A DNA stretch of 64,000 nt from Polyangiaceae bacterium. Lineage in GTDB: Bacteria > Myxococcota_A > Polyangia > Polyangiales > Polyangiaceae. The stretch spans positions 1 through 64,000 of the forward strand of contig JABFXY010000004.1 in the NCBI GenBank assembly GCA_013361525.1, written 5' to 3'. The translations under genes and the position numbers were made by a program. How positions within the stretch are numbered: the stretch's first letter is position 1; each line of letters opens with the position of its first letter. Of the stretch, positions 34,779 to 43,609 are shown in pieces. The notes under the pieces were generated by a model that saw only the letters and a program-made list of their open reading frames with translations, did no database searches and had not been told where the DNA came from.

Positions 34779-35674
34779 GCGACCCTCTCGGTGGTCGGTC
34801 CGGCGGCGGCGCCCGTGCGCGCGGCGCCGGCACCGAGGACGCGATCGCGCACGGCGATCGCCTTCTTGGCCTCGGCGTGGACCTCGTCGAAGCTCGGGAT
34901 GTCGTCATCCCACTCGATCAGCGTGGAGACGGCACCGCACCGCTCGATCGCGCGCGCGTAGAGGGCCCAGACATCGTCGATCACGCGGCCGGTGTGTGTG
35001 TCGATGATGTACTTCTCGAACCGCGTGTGCCCGGCGAGGTGCATCTGCACGACGCGGTGGTGCGGAACGCCGTCGACGTACGCGTTCGGATCGAAGCCGT
35101 GGTTGTGCGACGACACGTAGATGTTGTTCACGTCGAGGAGGATCCCGACGTCGGCCTCTTCGGCGATCGCGCCGACGAACTCCCACTCGGTCATGCGGCT
35201 CGAGGTGAACGAGAGGTAGCTCGACACGTTCTCGATCGCGAAGCGGACCTCGAGGAAATCCTGCACGATGCGCGCCCTTTCAGCGACGTACTTCACCGTC
35301 TCTTCCGTGTAGGGAAGCGGCAGGAGGTCGTGCAGGTTCAGGCAATCCGAGCCCGCCCAGCAGAGGTGATCGCTGAGCCACGGCGTCTTCGTCTTCGCGA
35401 CGAGGGCCTTGAGCTTCTTCAGGTACTGCCAGTCGAGGGGGTTTGCGCTTCCGAGCGAGAGGGAAACGCCGTGTTGGACGAGCCGATAATCGGCGAGCGC
35501 GCGCTCGAGGTTCGCCAGCGGCCGGCCGCCGTCGACCATGAAGTTCTCGCTGATGATCTCGAACCAGTCGCAGGCAGGCTTCTGCTCGAAGACGTGCGGA
35601 TAGTGCGGGATCCGCAGGCCGAGACCGACACCGAGATCGGGTAGTCCGAGGCGTGCCGGGGGGCTCTTCGTCAT
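34775..35674 (-). CDS. bufB: BufB-type DUF692 multinuclear iron oxidase
   Basis: 299 residues from ATG at 35,674. TIM-barrel DUF692 features are FEIISENFMVDGGRPLANL (Glu and Asn ligands), SLSLGSANPLDWQYL, WLSDHLCWAG (Asp-His), RFAIENVSSYLSF (Glu-Asn), LLDVNNIYVSSHNHGFDP (Asp-Asn-Asn and His) and VQMHLAGHT with IIDTHTG. These are the iron ligands of the MbnB/BufB family. With BufC it should oxidise precursor cysteines, probably to thiooxazole-type groups that bind copper. It lies in an operon downstream of the precursors. Confidence 0.9.
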   Translation of the reverse strand: MTKSPPARLGLPDLGVGLGLRIPHYPHVFEQKPACDWFEIISENFMVDGGRPLANLERALADYRLVQHGVSLSLGSANPLDWQYLKKLKALVAKTKTPWLSDHLCWAGSDCLNLHDLLPLPYTEETVKYVAERARIVQDFLEVRFAIENVSSYLSFTSSRMTEWEFVGAIAEEADVGILLDVNNIYVSSHNHGFDPNAYVDGVPHHRVVQMHLAGHTRFEKYIIDTHTGRVIDDVWALYARAIERCGAVSTLIEWDDDIPSFDEVHAEAKKAIAVRDRVLGAGAARTGAAAGPTTERVA

Positions 35675-35718
35675 GGCGTCCTCTTCGTAGCAGGCCGTCG
35701 GCGTGGGTCACAAACAAC

Positions 35719-35795
35719 GAGGCCAACGACACTTCGTCGCTGGCCTCGGCCGAACGTCACGCTCGAACGACCCGAGAGCCGCTCACGCGGCTCTC
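35719..35795 (-). terminator. Two hairpins between bufA and bufB (attenuator)
   Basis: GAGAGCCGC (35,774-35,782) pairs perfectly with 35,787-35,795 around a 4-nt loop. GAGGCCA (35,719-35,725) pairs with 35,741-35,747. Both lie in the 159-bp gap after the precursor gene and before bufB. Such structures often let precursor mRNA exceed that of the modifying enzymes. Confidence 0.55.
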
Positions 35796-35833
35796 TCGAA
35801 CAACTCAGCAAGCCGCTCGATCGGTCGGTTCGA

Positions 35834-36130
35834 TCAGCACTCGCGGTGCTTGCAGCCGCCCTTGCCTTTGCACTCGTTCTTGCCGGCGCACTCGTGCGAG
35901 CCGTCCTGAGCCTTGCAGCCGCCCTTGCCTTTGCACTCGTTCTTGGTCGCACAGCAGGACTTCTCGCCCGTATCACCCGCCGGCGCGGCCGTGTCGGCCG
36001 GCTCCGAGGTGGCGGCTGCGGTCGAGTCGGCCGTCGGCTCCTCGGTCTTCTTGCCGTCGCTGCCACAGCCGACGATTCCCACGACCATTCCACCAACAGC
36101 CGACAGCGCAAGCGTCTTCGAGAGTTCCAT
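35834..36130 (-). CDS. bufA2: Bufferin-type (BufA2-like) metallophore precursor, copy 2
   Basis: 98 residues from ATG at 36,130. The signal MELSKTLALSAVGGMVVGIV ends before GC, a lipobox-like site. A 40-residue Ala/Thr/Glu-rich linker follows. The core has eight cysteines: SCC, then two modules NEC-KGKGG-C with C-x5-C spacing (KNECKGKGGC occurs twice). The CKG-N-C-KG-GGC pattern is that of BufA2 precursors, whose cysteines are oxidised by BufB/C for copper binding in the periplasm. It is a tandem paralogue of the 36,288-36,578 gene. The possible lipid anchor would be atypical. Confidence 0.8.
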   Translation of the reverse strand: MELSKTLALSAVGGMVVGIVGCGSDGKKTEEPTADSTAAATSEPADTAAPAGDTGEKSCCATKNECKGKGGCKAQDGSHECAGKNECKGKGGCKHREC

Positions 36131-36287
36131 TGTCGTGTCCCTTTCAGGGGCAGGACGCGTGCGCGCCGCTACCCGGTTTCGTTAGGTGCTGCTCGCGTGG
36201 AGCGGGCCACGCGTGAATGTCGAGTTTCCTATCGTCTCGGCCGTCCGGACCAACTTGTGGCGTCGCGCCCGCGGCGACCGTCCGGCC

Positions 36288-36578
36288 CTATTTGTCGCAA
36301 CGCAGGTTGCAGCCGCCTTGTCCTTTGCAGTCGTTCAAGCCCTTGCAGGCTTGTTTGCCTTCGACGCGGCAATCCCCTTTGCCGGCGCATTCGTTTTTGC
36401 CCTTACAGCAGTCTTTCGCGCCCGAACCCTCGGTGGATGCAGCTGCAGTGTCGGCAGCGGTCGCCGTCGTGTCGGCCGTCGGCGAGGCACTGTCCTGCGT
36501 GCCCTTGGCGCAACCGGAGAGCCCGATCAAAAGGCCGCCGATTGCGGAGAGGCTCAGGGCTTTTGCGGCGTCGTTCAT
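36288..36578 (-). CDS. bufA2: Bufferin-type (BufA2-like) metallophore precursor, copy 1
   Basis: 96 residues from ATG at 36,578. Signal MNDAAKALSLSAIGGLLIGL, then SGC at residue 23. An Ala/Thr linker follows. The core carries eight cysteines: DCC, KNEC, GDC, QAC, NDC, GGC and RC. Six follow the C-x5-C-x5-C module and the core includes CKGLNDCKGQGGC. It is the first gene of the bufferin operon, so it should be the most highly expressed. It differs from copy 2 mainly in spacing between the two modules (seven versus eight residues). Metal choice (probably copper) is inferred from the family. Confidence 0.8.
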   Translation of the reverse strand: MNDAAKALSLSAIGGLLIGLSGCAKGTQDSASPTADTTATAADTAAASTEGSGAKDCCKGKNECAGKGDCRVEGKQACKGLNDCKGQGGCNLRCDK

Positions 36579-36869
36579 CCGAGGTCTTCTCCCACAGATC
36601 CTGCAGGTGGCAGGGCGGCGCGGGGCAGCGCCGGCATTTCGGCGACAGGATCTACGCGATGTACCCGTGTCGAGACAACGGGGCGGTTCGCTACGTCGTT
36701 CGATGCCCTCGCTACGCGCGATGACGGATTCGGTTTCGATTTCGACGGAGTGGTGACGAAACGACGGCGCGCCGCGTGATGCGCTGCTTCGGCTCGGCGT
36801 CGAGCTCGCGGCTCTGAGGACTAGACGCGACGCCCGCCGCAGACGGCTCAGCGATACGTCGCGGACGTC
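36579..36869. other. Upstream region of the bufferin operon, no gene
   Basis: Part of a 451-bp gap (36,579-37,029) between two divergent operons. It should contain the minus-strand bufferin promoter, but no clear -35/-10 pair or metal-regulator operator was found by eye. Plus-strand frames crossing it are antisense shadows of the precursors. Confidence 0.4.
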
Positions 36870-36924
36870 TTGACTTTCGGTCTTCCGGTCACTACTGAAG
36901 TTTCAGGTAATTCTGAAAGTTCAG
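36870..36924 (+). promoter_or_regulatory. Promoter and twin-palindrome operator of the menaquinone operon
   Basis: TTGACT at 36,870-36,875 and TACTGA at 36,893-36,898 are spaced by 17 bp, a good sigma-70-type promoter. Two palindromes with the same frame, CTGAA-N2-TTCAG, stand at 36,895-36,906 and 36,913-36,924, starting within the -10 element and repeating every 18 bp. A repressor bound there would block transcription. The first gene downstream encodes a GbsR/MarR-type regulator, so autoregulation is likely. Confidence 0.7.
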
Positions 36925-37029
36925 ATTCCGCCGAGCTCATCGGGGGGTCGTCGAGACTCCCCGGCCGCTCCGCGGGTCTGGGCATGACGCCCGCGGCTTT
37001 TTGCGTGGGCTCCCGGAGGAGGTAGCGAC

Positions 37030-37578
37030 ATGTCCGATCCGTTACAAGGCGCGGAGCTGTTGTCCGCCGACGCGATCGGCGACGTCATCGAGCACTGGGG
37101 CTTTCGCAAGGCGCTCGGCCGCGTCTGGACGGTCCTGTATCTCGAGACGGTGCCGCTGTCCGCTGCCGAGGTCGGCGAACGCCTGACCATGTCGAGCGGC
37201 GCGGTGAGCACGACGATGGCGGAGCTGCAGCGTTGGGGCGTCGCCAGGCGGGTGTGGAAGCCGGGGGAGCGCAAGGAGTTCTTCGAGGCCGAAACGGACT
37301 TCTGGAAGATGATTTCCAAGGTCGTCAGCGAGCGCGAGCGCTACCTCGCACAAAGCGTCAAAGAGCGACTCGACAGCGCGGCGGCGGTTGCTCAGGAAGC
37401 ACCCAAGTCGCCGAAGAGGACACACGTGGTGGACCGCATCAAGCGCTTGTCGGCGTTCGCAAACGTCGCACAGGCGGTGCTCGACTCGTTCATCCAGTCT
37501 CAGCGCGCCGACTTCCAGAAGTTCGGCAACCTGCTCAGCATCGCGCGCGCCGCCAAAGGCGCCGGGAGGGACTCGTGA
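37030..37578 (+). CDS. GbsR/MarR-family transcriptional regulator
   Basis: 182 residues from ATG at 37,030, with GAGGAGG upstream. The winged helix is LGRVWTVLYLETVPLSAAEV, then LTMSSGAVSTTMAELQRWGV (recognition helix) and ARRVWKPGERKEFFEAE (wing). This is the GbsR branch of MarR proteins. C-terminal helices should dimerise. It is the first gene of the menaquinone operon and is coupled to the prenyl synthase by GTGA. It probably binds the CTGAA-N2-TTCAG pair. The ligand is unknown; a quinone-pathway or redox signal is plausible. Confidence 0.8.
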   Translation: MSDPLQGAELLSADAIGDVIEHWGFRKALGRVWTVLYLETVPLSAAEVGERLTMSSGAVSTTMAELQRWGVARRVWKPGERKEFFEAETDFWKMISKVVSERERYLAQSVKERLDSAAAVAQEAPKSPKRTHVVDRIKRLSAFANVAQAVLDSFIQSQRADFQKFGNLLSIARAAKGAGRDS

Positions 37579-38660
37579 AGACTTCGCAGGGCGCCGCAGC
37601 GCTCGCATCACACGTGGAGACGAGGGGTAGGGTGCTCGCTTCGCTCGCGTCGGTCGTCGAGCAGCGAGTGCCAGGCCCGATGGAGACGCGGCTCGCCGAG
37701 ATCCGCTCGTTTTTGAGCGACGATCTCAGCGCCGTCGAGCGCGACCTCGACGGTATCCAGCTGGGGTCGACCCCGATGCACGAGAGCGCGCGCCACCTGC
37801 TCACGCTCGGCGGCAAGCGCATCCGACCGATGTGTGTCGCGCTCGCGTCGAGGATCGGCGGTGGGTTCTGCCAAGCGGCGCGTGAGCTCGCGGTCGCGTC
37901 GGAGCTCGTGCACAACGCGACGCTCTTGCACGACGACGTCGTAGACATGGGCGATCGACGCCGCGGCGCGCCGACCTCGCGCATTCTCTACGGCAACGCA
38001 GCCAGCATCTTCGCCGGCGATTGGCTGCTCGTCGACGCGCTCATGCGCGTCCGCCGCGCCGGCATGAGCGACGTGCTCGACCGCGCGCTCGGTGTTCTCG
38101 CCGAGATGCTCGAGGCCGAGGCGCTGCAACTGGAACGGCGCGGGCGCGCCGACGTCACGCTCGATCAATACATGCAGGTCGTCCGCGGAAAGACGGCGTC
38201 GCTCTTTCGTTGGGCGATGTTTGCCGGCGGTCGCGCGGGTGAGCTCGACGAGGCGAGCTGCGCGCGGCTCGAGCGCTTCGGCGAAGCGATGGGTGTCGCG
38301 TTCCAGGTGGTCGACGACGCGCTCGACGCCGAGGGCGAGACCGACGTAATCGGCAAAGAGGCGCTCGTCGATCTCCGTGAAGGAAAGGTGACATACCCGC
38401 TGATGGTGGCGCTCGAACGCGACGCCGAGCTGCGAAGCCTGCTCGCCGAGCATCTGCAGAGCGGCGCTGCGACGCTCGACGACGCGACGGCGGCACGCGC
38501 CGCCCAATCGATTCGCGCTTCGGGGGGCGCCACCGAGGCCCGCGCGCTCGCGCAGCGCCTCGTCGACGGCGCCATCGAAGAGATTTCAAACTTGCCCGAT
38601 AAACCCGCCACGCACGTCCTCGTCGCCGTCGCGCACGCGGTGGTCAACCGGAGGAACTGA
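37575..38660 (+). CDS. Polyprenyl diphosphate synthase (menaquinone side chain)
   Basis: 361 residues from GTG at 37,575. It has the trans-prenyltransferase motifs GGKRIRPMCVALASRIGG, the first Asp-rich motif LLHDDVVDMGDRRRG (DDxxD), the GK-T segment VRGKTASLFRWAMFAGG, and the second Asp-rich motif FQVVDDALD. It should elongate farnesyl diphosphate with isopentenyl units to make the isoprenoid tail that MenA attaches. The exact chain length cannot be read. The N-terminal 30 residues are extra and poorly ordered. It lies two bases before the DAHP synthase gene. Confidence 0.9.
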   Translation: MKTSQGAAALASHVETRGRVLASLASVVEQRVPGPMETRLAEIRSFLSDDLSAVERDLDGIQLGSTPMHESARHLLTLGGKRIRPMCVALASRIGGGFCQAARELAVASELVHNATLLHDDVVDMGDRRRGAPTSRILYGNAASIFAGDWLLVDALMRVRRAGMSDVLDRALGVLAEMLEAEALQLERRGRADVTLDQYMQVVRGKTASLFRWAMFAGGRAGELDEASCARLERFGEAMGVAFQVVDDALDAEGETDVIGKEALVDLREGKVTYPLMVALERDAELRSLLAEHLQSGAATLDDATAARAAQSIRASGGATEARALAQRLVDGAIEEISNLPDKPATHVLVAVAHAVVNRRN

Positions 38661-38662
38661 AG

Positions 38663-39646
38663 ATGATCGTGACGCTTTCACAGGGTGCCGAGGTCGACTC
38701 GGTCCGCCGCGAGCTCGCAGGGCTCGGGCTGTGGGTCTCGAGCGTCGAGCGCTCGCAAAAGGGCGATGTGCACATCGTCGTCGGCCGCGGCTCGACCGCG
38801 GTCGATCCCTCGCTGATCGAAAAGGTGCGCGGTGTCTCGAGCGTGAGCGCGCCGTCGTCGGCACACCCGCTCGTCGACGCGCACACCGCGTCGGTCGACG
38901 TCGGCGGCTACAAGATCGGCCCGGAAACGCCGGCCCTGATCGCGGGGCCGTGCTCGGTCGAGTCGGAGGATCAGATCCTCCGCATCGCCCGCGCGATCGC
39001 GCCGCACGGCGTGCGTTTCCTCCGCGGCGGAGCGTTCAAGCCGCGTACGAGCCCTTACGCATTCCAGGGTCACGGGCGGCAAGCCCTCTCATGGCTGCGT
39101 CGCGCAGCGGATGCGACCGGAATGAAGGTCGTGACCGAGGTGCTCAGCGAGCAAGACGTGGGCGCGGTCGCGGAGCACGCGGATCTTTTGCAGATCGGCT
39201 CGCGCAACATGCACAACTACGCGCTGCTCAAGGCGGTCGGGCGCACGACCAAGCCGGTCCTCCTCAAGAGGAGCATGGCAGCGACGGTGGAAGAGTGGCT
39301 GCTCGCCGGCGAGTACCTCCTGAACCACGGCTCACGCTCGGTGCTCTTCTGCGAGCGCGGCATCCGAACCTTCGACGACACCACGCGCAACCTGCTCGAT
39401 CTCGGCGCGGTTGCGCTCCTCGCGCACGTGCACGGCCTTCCGGTCGTCGTCGACCCGTCGCACGCGACCGGGCGGCGCGACCTCGTTCGTCCCCTGGCGC
39501 GCGCGGCGTTCGCTGCGGGCGCGGCAGCCGTGATGGTCGAAGTCCACGATGATCCCGCGCACGCGGAGAGCGACGGCCCGCAGGCTCTTTCGCCTTCGGA
39601 TCTCGCGTCGATCGCGAAAAGCGCGTTCTCCTCGGAGGCCGCATGA
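38663..39646 (+). CDS. aroF: 3-deoxy-7-phosphoheptulonate synthase (DAHP synthase, type I-beta)
   Basis: 327 residues from ATG at 38,663. The N-terminal ferredoxin-like domain (MIVTLSQGAEVDSVRRELAG) is typical of the I-beta group. The barrel has LIAGPCSVESEDQILRIARA, FLRGGAFKPRTSPYAFQG, VVTEVLSEQDV, LQIGSRNMHNYALLKAV, VLLKRSM and VVDPSHATGRRD, all standard substrate and metal sites. It condenses PEP and erythrose-4-phosphate, the first step towards chorismate. Placement in the men operon would couple chorismate supply to menaquinone output. Stop overlaps menG by four bases. Confidence 0.93.
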   Translation: MIVTLSQGAEVDSVRRELAGLGLWVSSVERSQKGDVHIVVGRGSTAVDPSLIEKVRGVSSVSAPSSAHPLVDAHTASVDVGGYKIGPETPALIAGPCSVESEDQILRIARAIAPHGVRFLRGGAFKPRTSPYAFQGHGRQALSWLRRAADATGMKVVTEVLSEQDVGAVAEHADLLQIGSRNMHNYALLKAVGRTTKPVLLKRSMAATVEEWLLAGEYLLNHGSRSVLFCERGIRTFDDTTRNLLDLGAVALLAHVHGLPVVVDPSHATGRRDLVRPLARAAFAAGAAAVMVEVHDDPAHAESDGPQALSPSDLASIAKSAFSSEAA

Positions 39647-40380
39647 GCACCGCACAATCGCAAGAGCGGCTGGGCAGCGGCGCGATGTTCGACGGCATCG
39701 CTTCCCGCTACGACCTGTTGAACCGCATCATCTCGTTCGGCATCGACAAGAGCTGGCGCCGCCGTGCGTCGGCAGCGCTCGCGCTCTCGGACAAGGGCGC
39801 GCGCGTGCTCGACGTCGCGACCGGCACCGCGGATCTCGCGATCGAGATCGCGACCTCCCACGCGAGCGTCGAGGTCGTCGGCGTCGACCCCTCCGCGAAG
39901 ATGCTCGAGGTCGCGTCCGCGAAGATCGGAGCGCGCGGCTTGAGCAGGTCGATCGAGCTCGAGATCGGAGAAGCGGAGAAGCTTCCGTTCCCGGACGGCT
40001 CGTTCGAGGGCGTGACCATCGCGTTCGGCATTCGAAACGTCGCGGACCGACCACGCGGCCTGCGCGAGATGAAGCGGGTCACGAAGCCGGGCGGCAAAGT
40101 CGTCGTCCTCGAGCTCTCGGAGCCGAAACCCGGCGTGATGGGGTCGCTGGCGCGCGTGCACGTCCACCGCGTGGTGCCGTTCGTCGGCGGGCTCTTGAGC
40201 GGCAAGAAAGAATACGGCTACCTCCAGGCTTCGATCGCGGCGTTCCCGCCCGCGGAGACCTTCTGCAAGATGATGGAGGAGGCGGGCCTCGTGAACGTGA
40301 CGGCGACGCCGCTGACGATGGGCGTCGCGCACCTCTACGTCGGTGAGGCTCCCGCCTCCGACGAGCAGGCGGCCCCGTGA
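39643..40380 (+). CDS. menG: Demethylmenaquinone methyltransferase
   Basis: 245 residues from ATG at 39,643. It shows the UbiE/MenG signatures FDGIASRYDLLNRIISFGID, the SAM-binding VLDVATGTADLAIEIA, VVGVDPSAKMLEVA, and GVTIAFGIRNVADRPRGLRE. It methylates demethylmenaquinone to menaquinone with S-adenosylmethionine, the last step of the pathway, although it is placed early in this operon. It overlaps aroF and menF by ATGA and GTGA junctions. Confidence 0.92.
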   Translation: MSTAQSQERLGSGAMFDGIASRYDLLNRIISFGIDKSWRRRASAALALSDKGARVLDVATGTADLAIEIATSHASVEVVGVDPSAKMLEVASAKIGARGLSRSIELEIGEAEKLPFPDGSFEGVTIAFGIRNVADRPRGLREMKRVTKPGGKVVVLELSEPKPGVMGSLARVHVHRVVPFVGGLLSGKKEYGYLQASIAAFPPAETFCKMMEEAGLVNVTATPLTMGVAHLYVGEAPASDEQAAP

Positions 40381-41810
40381 GCTCCCTCGCGCGCTCGGTC
40401 AAAGCGGCGCTCGCGTCCGGTCGTGGGCCGGCCTCGACGCGAAGCGCGAGCGCGCGAGCGACCGAGCGGGTCGTCACGTTCGAGCACGACATCGACGTCG
40501 AGCTCCTCGTCGTCGCTTGCTCGCCGGAGCTGCGCAGCTCGCCGAGGAAAACGGAGAGCGGTCGCATCTCGACCGCGTTCGTCTGGGACGCGCGCGGCGC
40601 GGAGACGCTCGATGCCGAGCTCTGCGTCGGCCTCGGCGCAGCCCGCACCATCGACGCGGCACGCGGGTCCCTCGCCGCCGACACCAGCACGCTCTTTCAG
40701 GGCCTCGACGGGGAGGTTTCGTGCCTGCGCGCCTTCGGTGCCGTGTCGTTCGACGAACAAGACCTCGGACCGTTCGCACCGTTCGGTCACGCGCGCTTCA
40801 CGATCCCTCGGTGGACGTTCTTCGCGTCCTCGAGCGGGTTGGCGAGGGTCGTCCTCGTCGCGGGTCCCGACGAGGACGCGATCATCGCGGAAGCGCGCGC
40901 CATCGACGCGCGGCTCGAAAAGTACGCAGCGCTCGGCGACGATGCCCCGCCGCCACGTGCTCGCGTGGTCGACGACGGCGCCGATGTTTTCGTCGACGTC
41001 GTGCAACAAGCGACCCGCGCGATCGAAGCTGGTGCGCTCGAGAAGGTCGTGACGGCGCGCAAGGTCGTCCTTCACGGCGCGATGTTTCCGGGGCTCGTGC
41101 TGGGTCGGCTGCGAGGTGTCGCGGGGTGCGTGCGTTTCGGGCTGCTTCGAGGCGACGCGGCCTTCGTCGGCGCGACGCCGGAGGTTCTGGTTCGGGTCGA
41201 TGCACGTGGGATCCGCACCGAAGCGGTTGCCGGCTCGGAGCCGCGGCGAGGCGCGGATCTCGCCGAGGTCGCGCGCCTTTTGCTGCGCGACAAAGACCGC
41301 CGCGAGCACGCGCTGGTCGTCGACGCGATCAGGGCAGGGCTGGCCTCGTCGGGGGCAGACGTGACGGCGGAAGAAGAGCCCCACGTTCGGACGCTGACGC
41401 ACGTGCATCACCTCGTCACTGCGATCGCCGCGACGAGCCCGGGCGCGAACGCATTGTCGCTCGTGAAGACGCTTCACCCGACACCTGCGATGGGCGGGTG
41501 TCCGCGCGAAGCGGCCGCCGCGTTTCTCCGCGCGCACGAGGGGTTTCCACGCGGGCTGTACGCATCGCCGATCGGTTGGATCGACGCGCGCGGGCATGGC
41601 GCGTTCGTCGTCGGCATTCGGTCGGCTCTGATGACGCAGGCGGAGGCGACGCTCTACGGAGGGTGCGGGATCGTTCGCGGCTCGGTCCCGAAGGTCGAGC
41701 TCGCCGAGACCAGCGCCAAGCTCCGCATGATGCTCGACGCTCTCGGAGCGACGATGCCCGCGACGGGCCGCATGCGCCCCGGCTCCTTCGAGAAGGAGGC
41801 GGATCTGTGA
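40377..41810 (+). CDS. menF: Isochorismate synthase
   Basis: 477 residues from GTG at 40,377. The chorismate-binding C-terminal domain has KVVTARKVVL, FVGATPEVLVRV, TEAVAGSEPRRGAD, HPTPAMGGCPREAAAAF, EGFPRGLYASPIGW and YGGCGIVRGSVPKVELAETS, containing the catalytic Lys/Glu and magnesium-binding Glu residues of MenF/EntC. It converts chorismate to isochorismate. The N-terminal 170 residues are the divergent domain usual in this family. Its stop overlaps menD. Confidence 0.9.
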   Translation: MSSLARSVKAALASGRGPASTRSASARATERVVTFEHDIDVELLVVACSPELRSSPRKTESGRISTAFVWDARGAETLDAELCVGLGAARTIDAARGSLAADTSTLFQGLDGEVSCLRAFGAVSFDEQDLGPFAPFGHARFTIPRWTFFASSSGLARVVLVAGPDEDAIIAEARAIDARLEKYAALGDDAPPPRARVVDDGADVFVDVVQQATRAIEAGALEKVVTARKVVLHGAMFPGLVLGRLRGVAGCVRFGLLRGDAAFVGATPEVLVRVDARGIRTEAVAGSEPRRGADLAEVARLLLRDKDRREHALVVDAIRAGLASSGADVTAEEEPHVRTLTHVHHLVTAIAATSPGANALSLVKTLHPTPAMGGCPREAAAAFLRAHEGFPRGLYASPIGWIDARGHGAFVVGIRSALMTQAEATLYGGCGIVRGSVPKVELAETSAKLRMMLDALGATMPATGRMRPGSFEKEADL

Positions 41811-43609
41811 GCGGCGACTCCCCGGGCAACGCGGGTGGCCTCACCACCGCGTGGTCGCGCGCGATCATCGGTGGACTGCTTGCGGCCGGCGTCGGCCGGT
41901 TCTTCGTGAGCCCAGGCTCGCGTTCCACGCCGCTCGTGTTGGCGGTGGATGCCCTCGCCCACGATCGCATCACGGTCGTCGTCGACGAGCGCGCAGCCGC
42001 GTTTGCTGCTCTCGGGTACGCGCGCGTCACCGGATGTCCGGCCGTCGTGCTCGCGACCAGCGGAACGGCCCCCGCGCATTGGTACCCCGCGATCATCGAA
42101 GCCGATGAAGCCGACATCCCGCTCGTCGCGATCTCGGCGGACCGCCCGATCGAGCTCTACGAGGCCGGAGCCTCGCAGACGACGGATCAAGTGCGGATGT
42201 TCGGGTCACACGTACGCGAGAGCTTCGAGCTCGGCGCGCCGGATCCCGGCGCTCTCGATCGAATCGCCGACGTGGCGGTGCGCGCGGTCGCGGCGGCGCT
42301 CGCACCGAGGTCGGGGCCCGTTCACGTCAACGCGCGCTTTCGAAAGCCGCTCGAGCCGACCGCCGAGCCTGCGACGGTTCATCGCCCGGTGCGCGCGCCG
42401 TCGATTTTCGTCGGCGAGGCCGCTCCGTCGGACGCAGCGATGCGCTTCGTCCGCGACGCGATTGCCGCGGCCGAGCGGCCTTGCATCGTCGCGGGCCCAA
42501 TGCCGTTTGGGGCTGCACCGCGGCGCGATGTCGCGCGCCGACTGTCGCGCTCGTCCCTCGATCTCGCGCGAAGTGCCGGGCTCCCTGTCTTCGCCGAGGC
42601 GACGAGCGGCGTCGCACACGCTGCGGAGGGAGCGGTGATTCCGCTCGGCGCGGCGCTGGAAGCCGGCGCGTTCGAGGGCGACTGCGCGCCCGATCTGGTG
42701 ATCGAGCTCGGCGCGTTCCCCGTCTGCTCCGCCTACGCGAAGCTCGCCGAGCGCCTGCCGTCGAGGATCGTGGTGAGCGCTTCCGGCGCACGCGATCCGA
42801 TCGGCAATGCGAGCGCGTTCGTGCTCGCCGATGCAACCGCGTTCATTTCCGCGCTGGCAACGTCGGTAGCGCCTGCAACCGCCGAACGACGCCGCTCTTG
42901 CGAGACCCTCGAGCGAGCCCTTCGCGCCGCGATGCGCGCATCGCAACGAACCCTGGAGTCGTCCGCCGCCGAGCCCGATGCCTCCAGCGCCGAGCCGTGG
43001 ATCGCCTCGGAGATCGCGCGCGCCATCCCCTCGCGAGGTGTCCTGGTCGCCGGCAACAGCCTCGTCGTGCGCGACCTCGAAGCTTACGGCGCCGCACACC
43101 TCGGCCCCGACGTGACCGTCCTGCATCAAAGGGGCGTCGCCGGGATCGACGGGTTGATCGCCGGTGCGGCGGGCGCGCGGATCGCCGTACCGACCGACGA
43201 CCCCCTCGTGCTCGTCCTCGGCGACGTCAGCGCGCAGCACGACATCGGATCGCTGACGCTCCTTCGTGAAGCGAACGGGGCCCTGGTGATCGTGATCGTG
43301 AACAACGGCGGTGGTCGCATCTTCGAGGAGCTGCCCGTCCGACAAGCCGTCGATCACGTCTCCACGTTCGATCGGCTCTACCGCACACCGACCGTCGCCG
43401 GCGCGTTCGCCCACGCAGCGCGCGGCTACGGGATCGAGTACGTCGCTGCGGCCGAACCGCGGTCGTTCACGACCGCGCTCACCCAAGCCGTATCGAGAGA
43501 CGGCGCGACGATCGTCGAAGTCGTCTCGCAACCCGAGAAGAGCGCGCCGCTCCGTAAGGATGCGAGGCGCGCGGCACGCTCCGCGTTCGAGGAGGCTCTC
43601 CGTGCCTGA
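41807..43609 (+). CDS. menD: SEPHCHC synthase
   Basis: 600 residues from GTG at 41,807, with GAAGGAGG upstream. The N-terminal ThDP Pyr domain has FFVSPGSRSTPLVLAV and VDERAAAFAALGYARVTG (catalytic Glu). The C-terminal PP domain has VLGDVSAQHDIGSLTLLREA and VIVNNGGGRIFEELP, matching MenD. It joins isochorismate and 2-oxoglutarate (after decarboxylation) to SEPHCHC. The gene overlaps menF by four bases and menH by eight. Confidence 0.95.
   Translation: MSGDSPGNAGGLTTAWSRAIIGGLLAAGVGRFFVSPGSRSTPLVLAVDALAHDRITVVVDERAAAFAALGYARVTGCPAVVLATSGTAPAHWYPAIIEADEADIPLVAISADRPIELYEAGASQTTDQVRMFGSHVRESFELGAPDPGALDRIADVAVRAVAAALAPRSGPVHVNARFRKPLEPTAEPATVHRPVRAPSIFVGEAAPSDAAMRFVRDAIAAAERPCIVAGPMPFGAAPRRDVARRLSRSSLDLARSAGLPVFAEATSGVAHAAEGAVIPLGAALEAGAFEGDCAPDLVIELGAFPVCSAYAKLAERLPSRIVVSASGARDPIGNASAFVLADATAFISALATSVAPATAERRRSCETLERALRAAMRASQRTLESSAAEPDASSAEPWIASEIARAIPSRGVLVAGNSLVVRDLEAYGAAHLGPDVTVLHQRGVAGIDGLIAGAAGARIAVPTDDPLVLVLGDVSAQHDIGSLTLLREANGALVIVIVNNGGGRIFEELPVRQAVDHVSTFDRLYRTPTVAGAFAHAARGYGIEYVAAAEPRSFTTALTQAVSRDGATIVEVVSQPEKSAPLRKDARRAARSAFEEALRA

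Noticed and set aside
40343..41806. Long plus-strand frame running upstream of menD into menF
   Set aside because: Arg-rich shadow in another frame of menF; menD starts at GTG 41,807 with a good ribosome-binding site.
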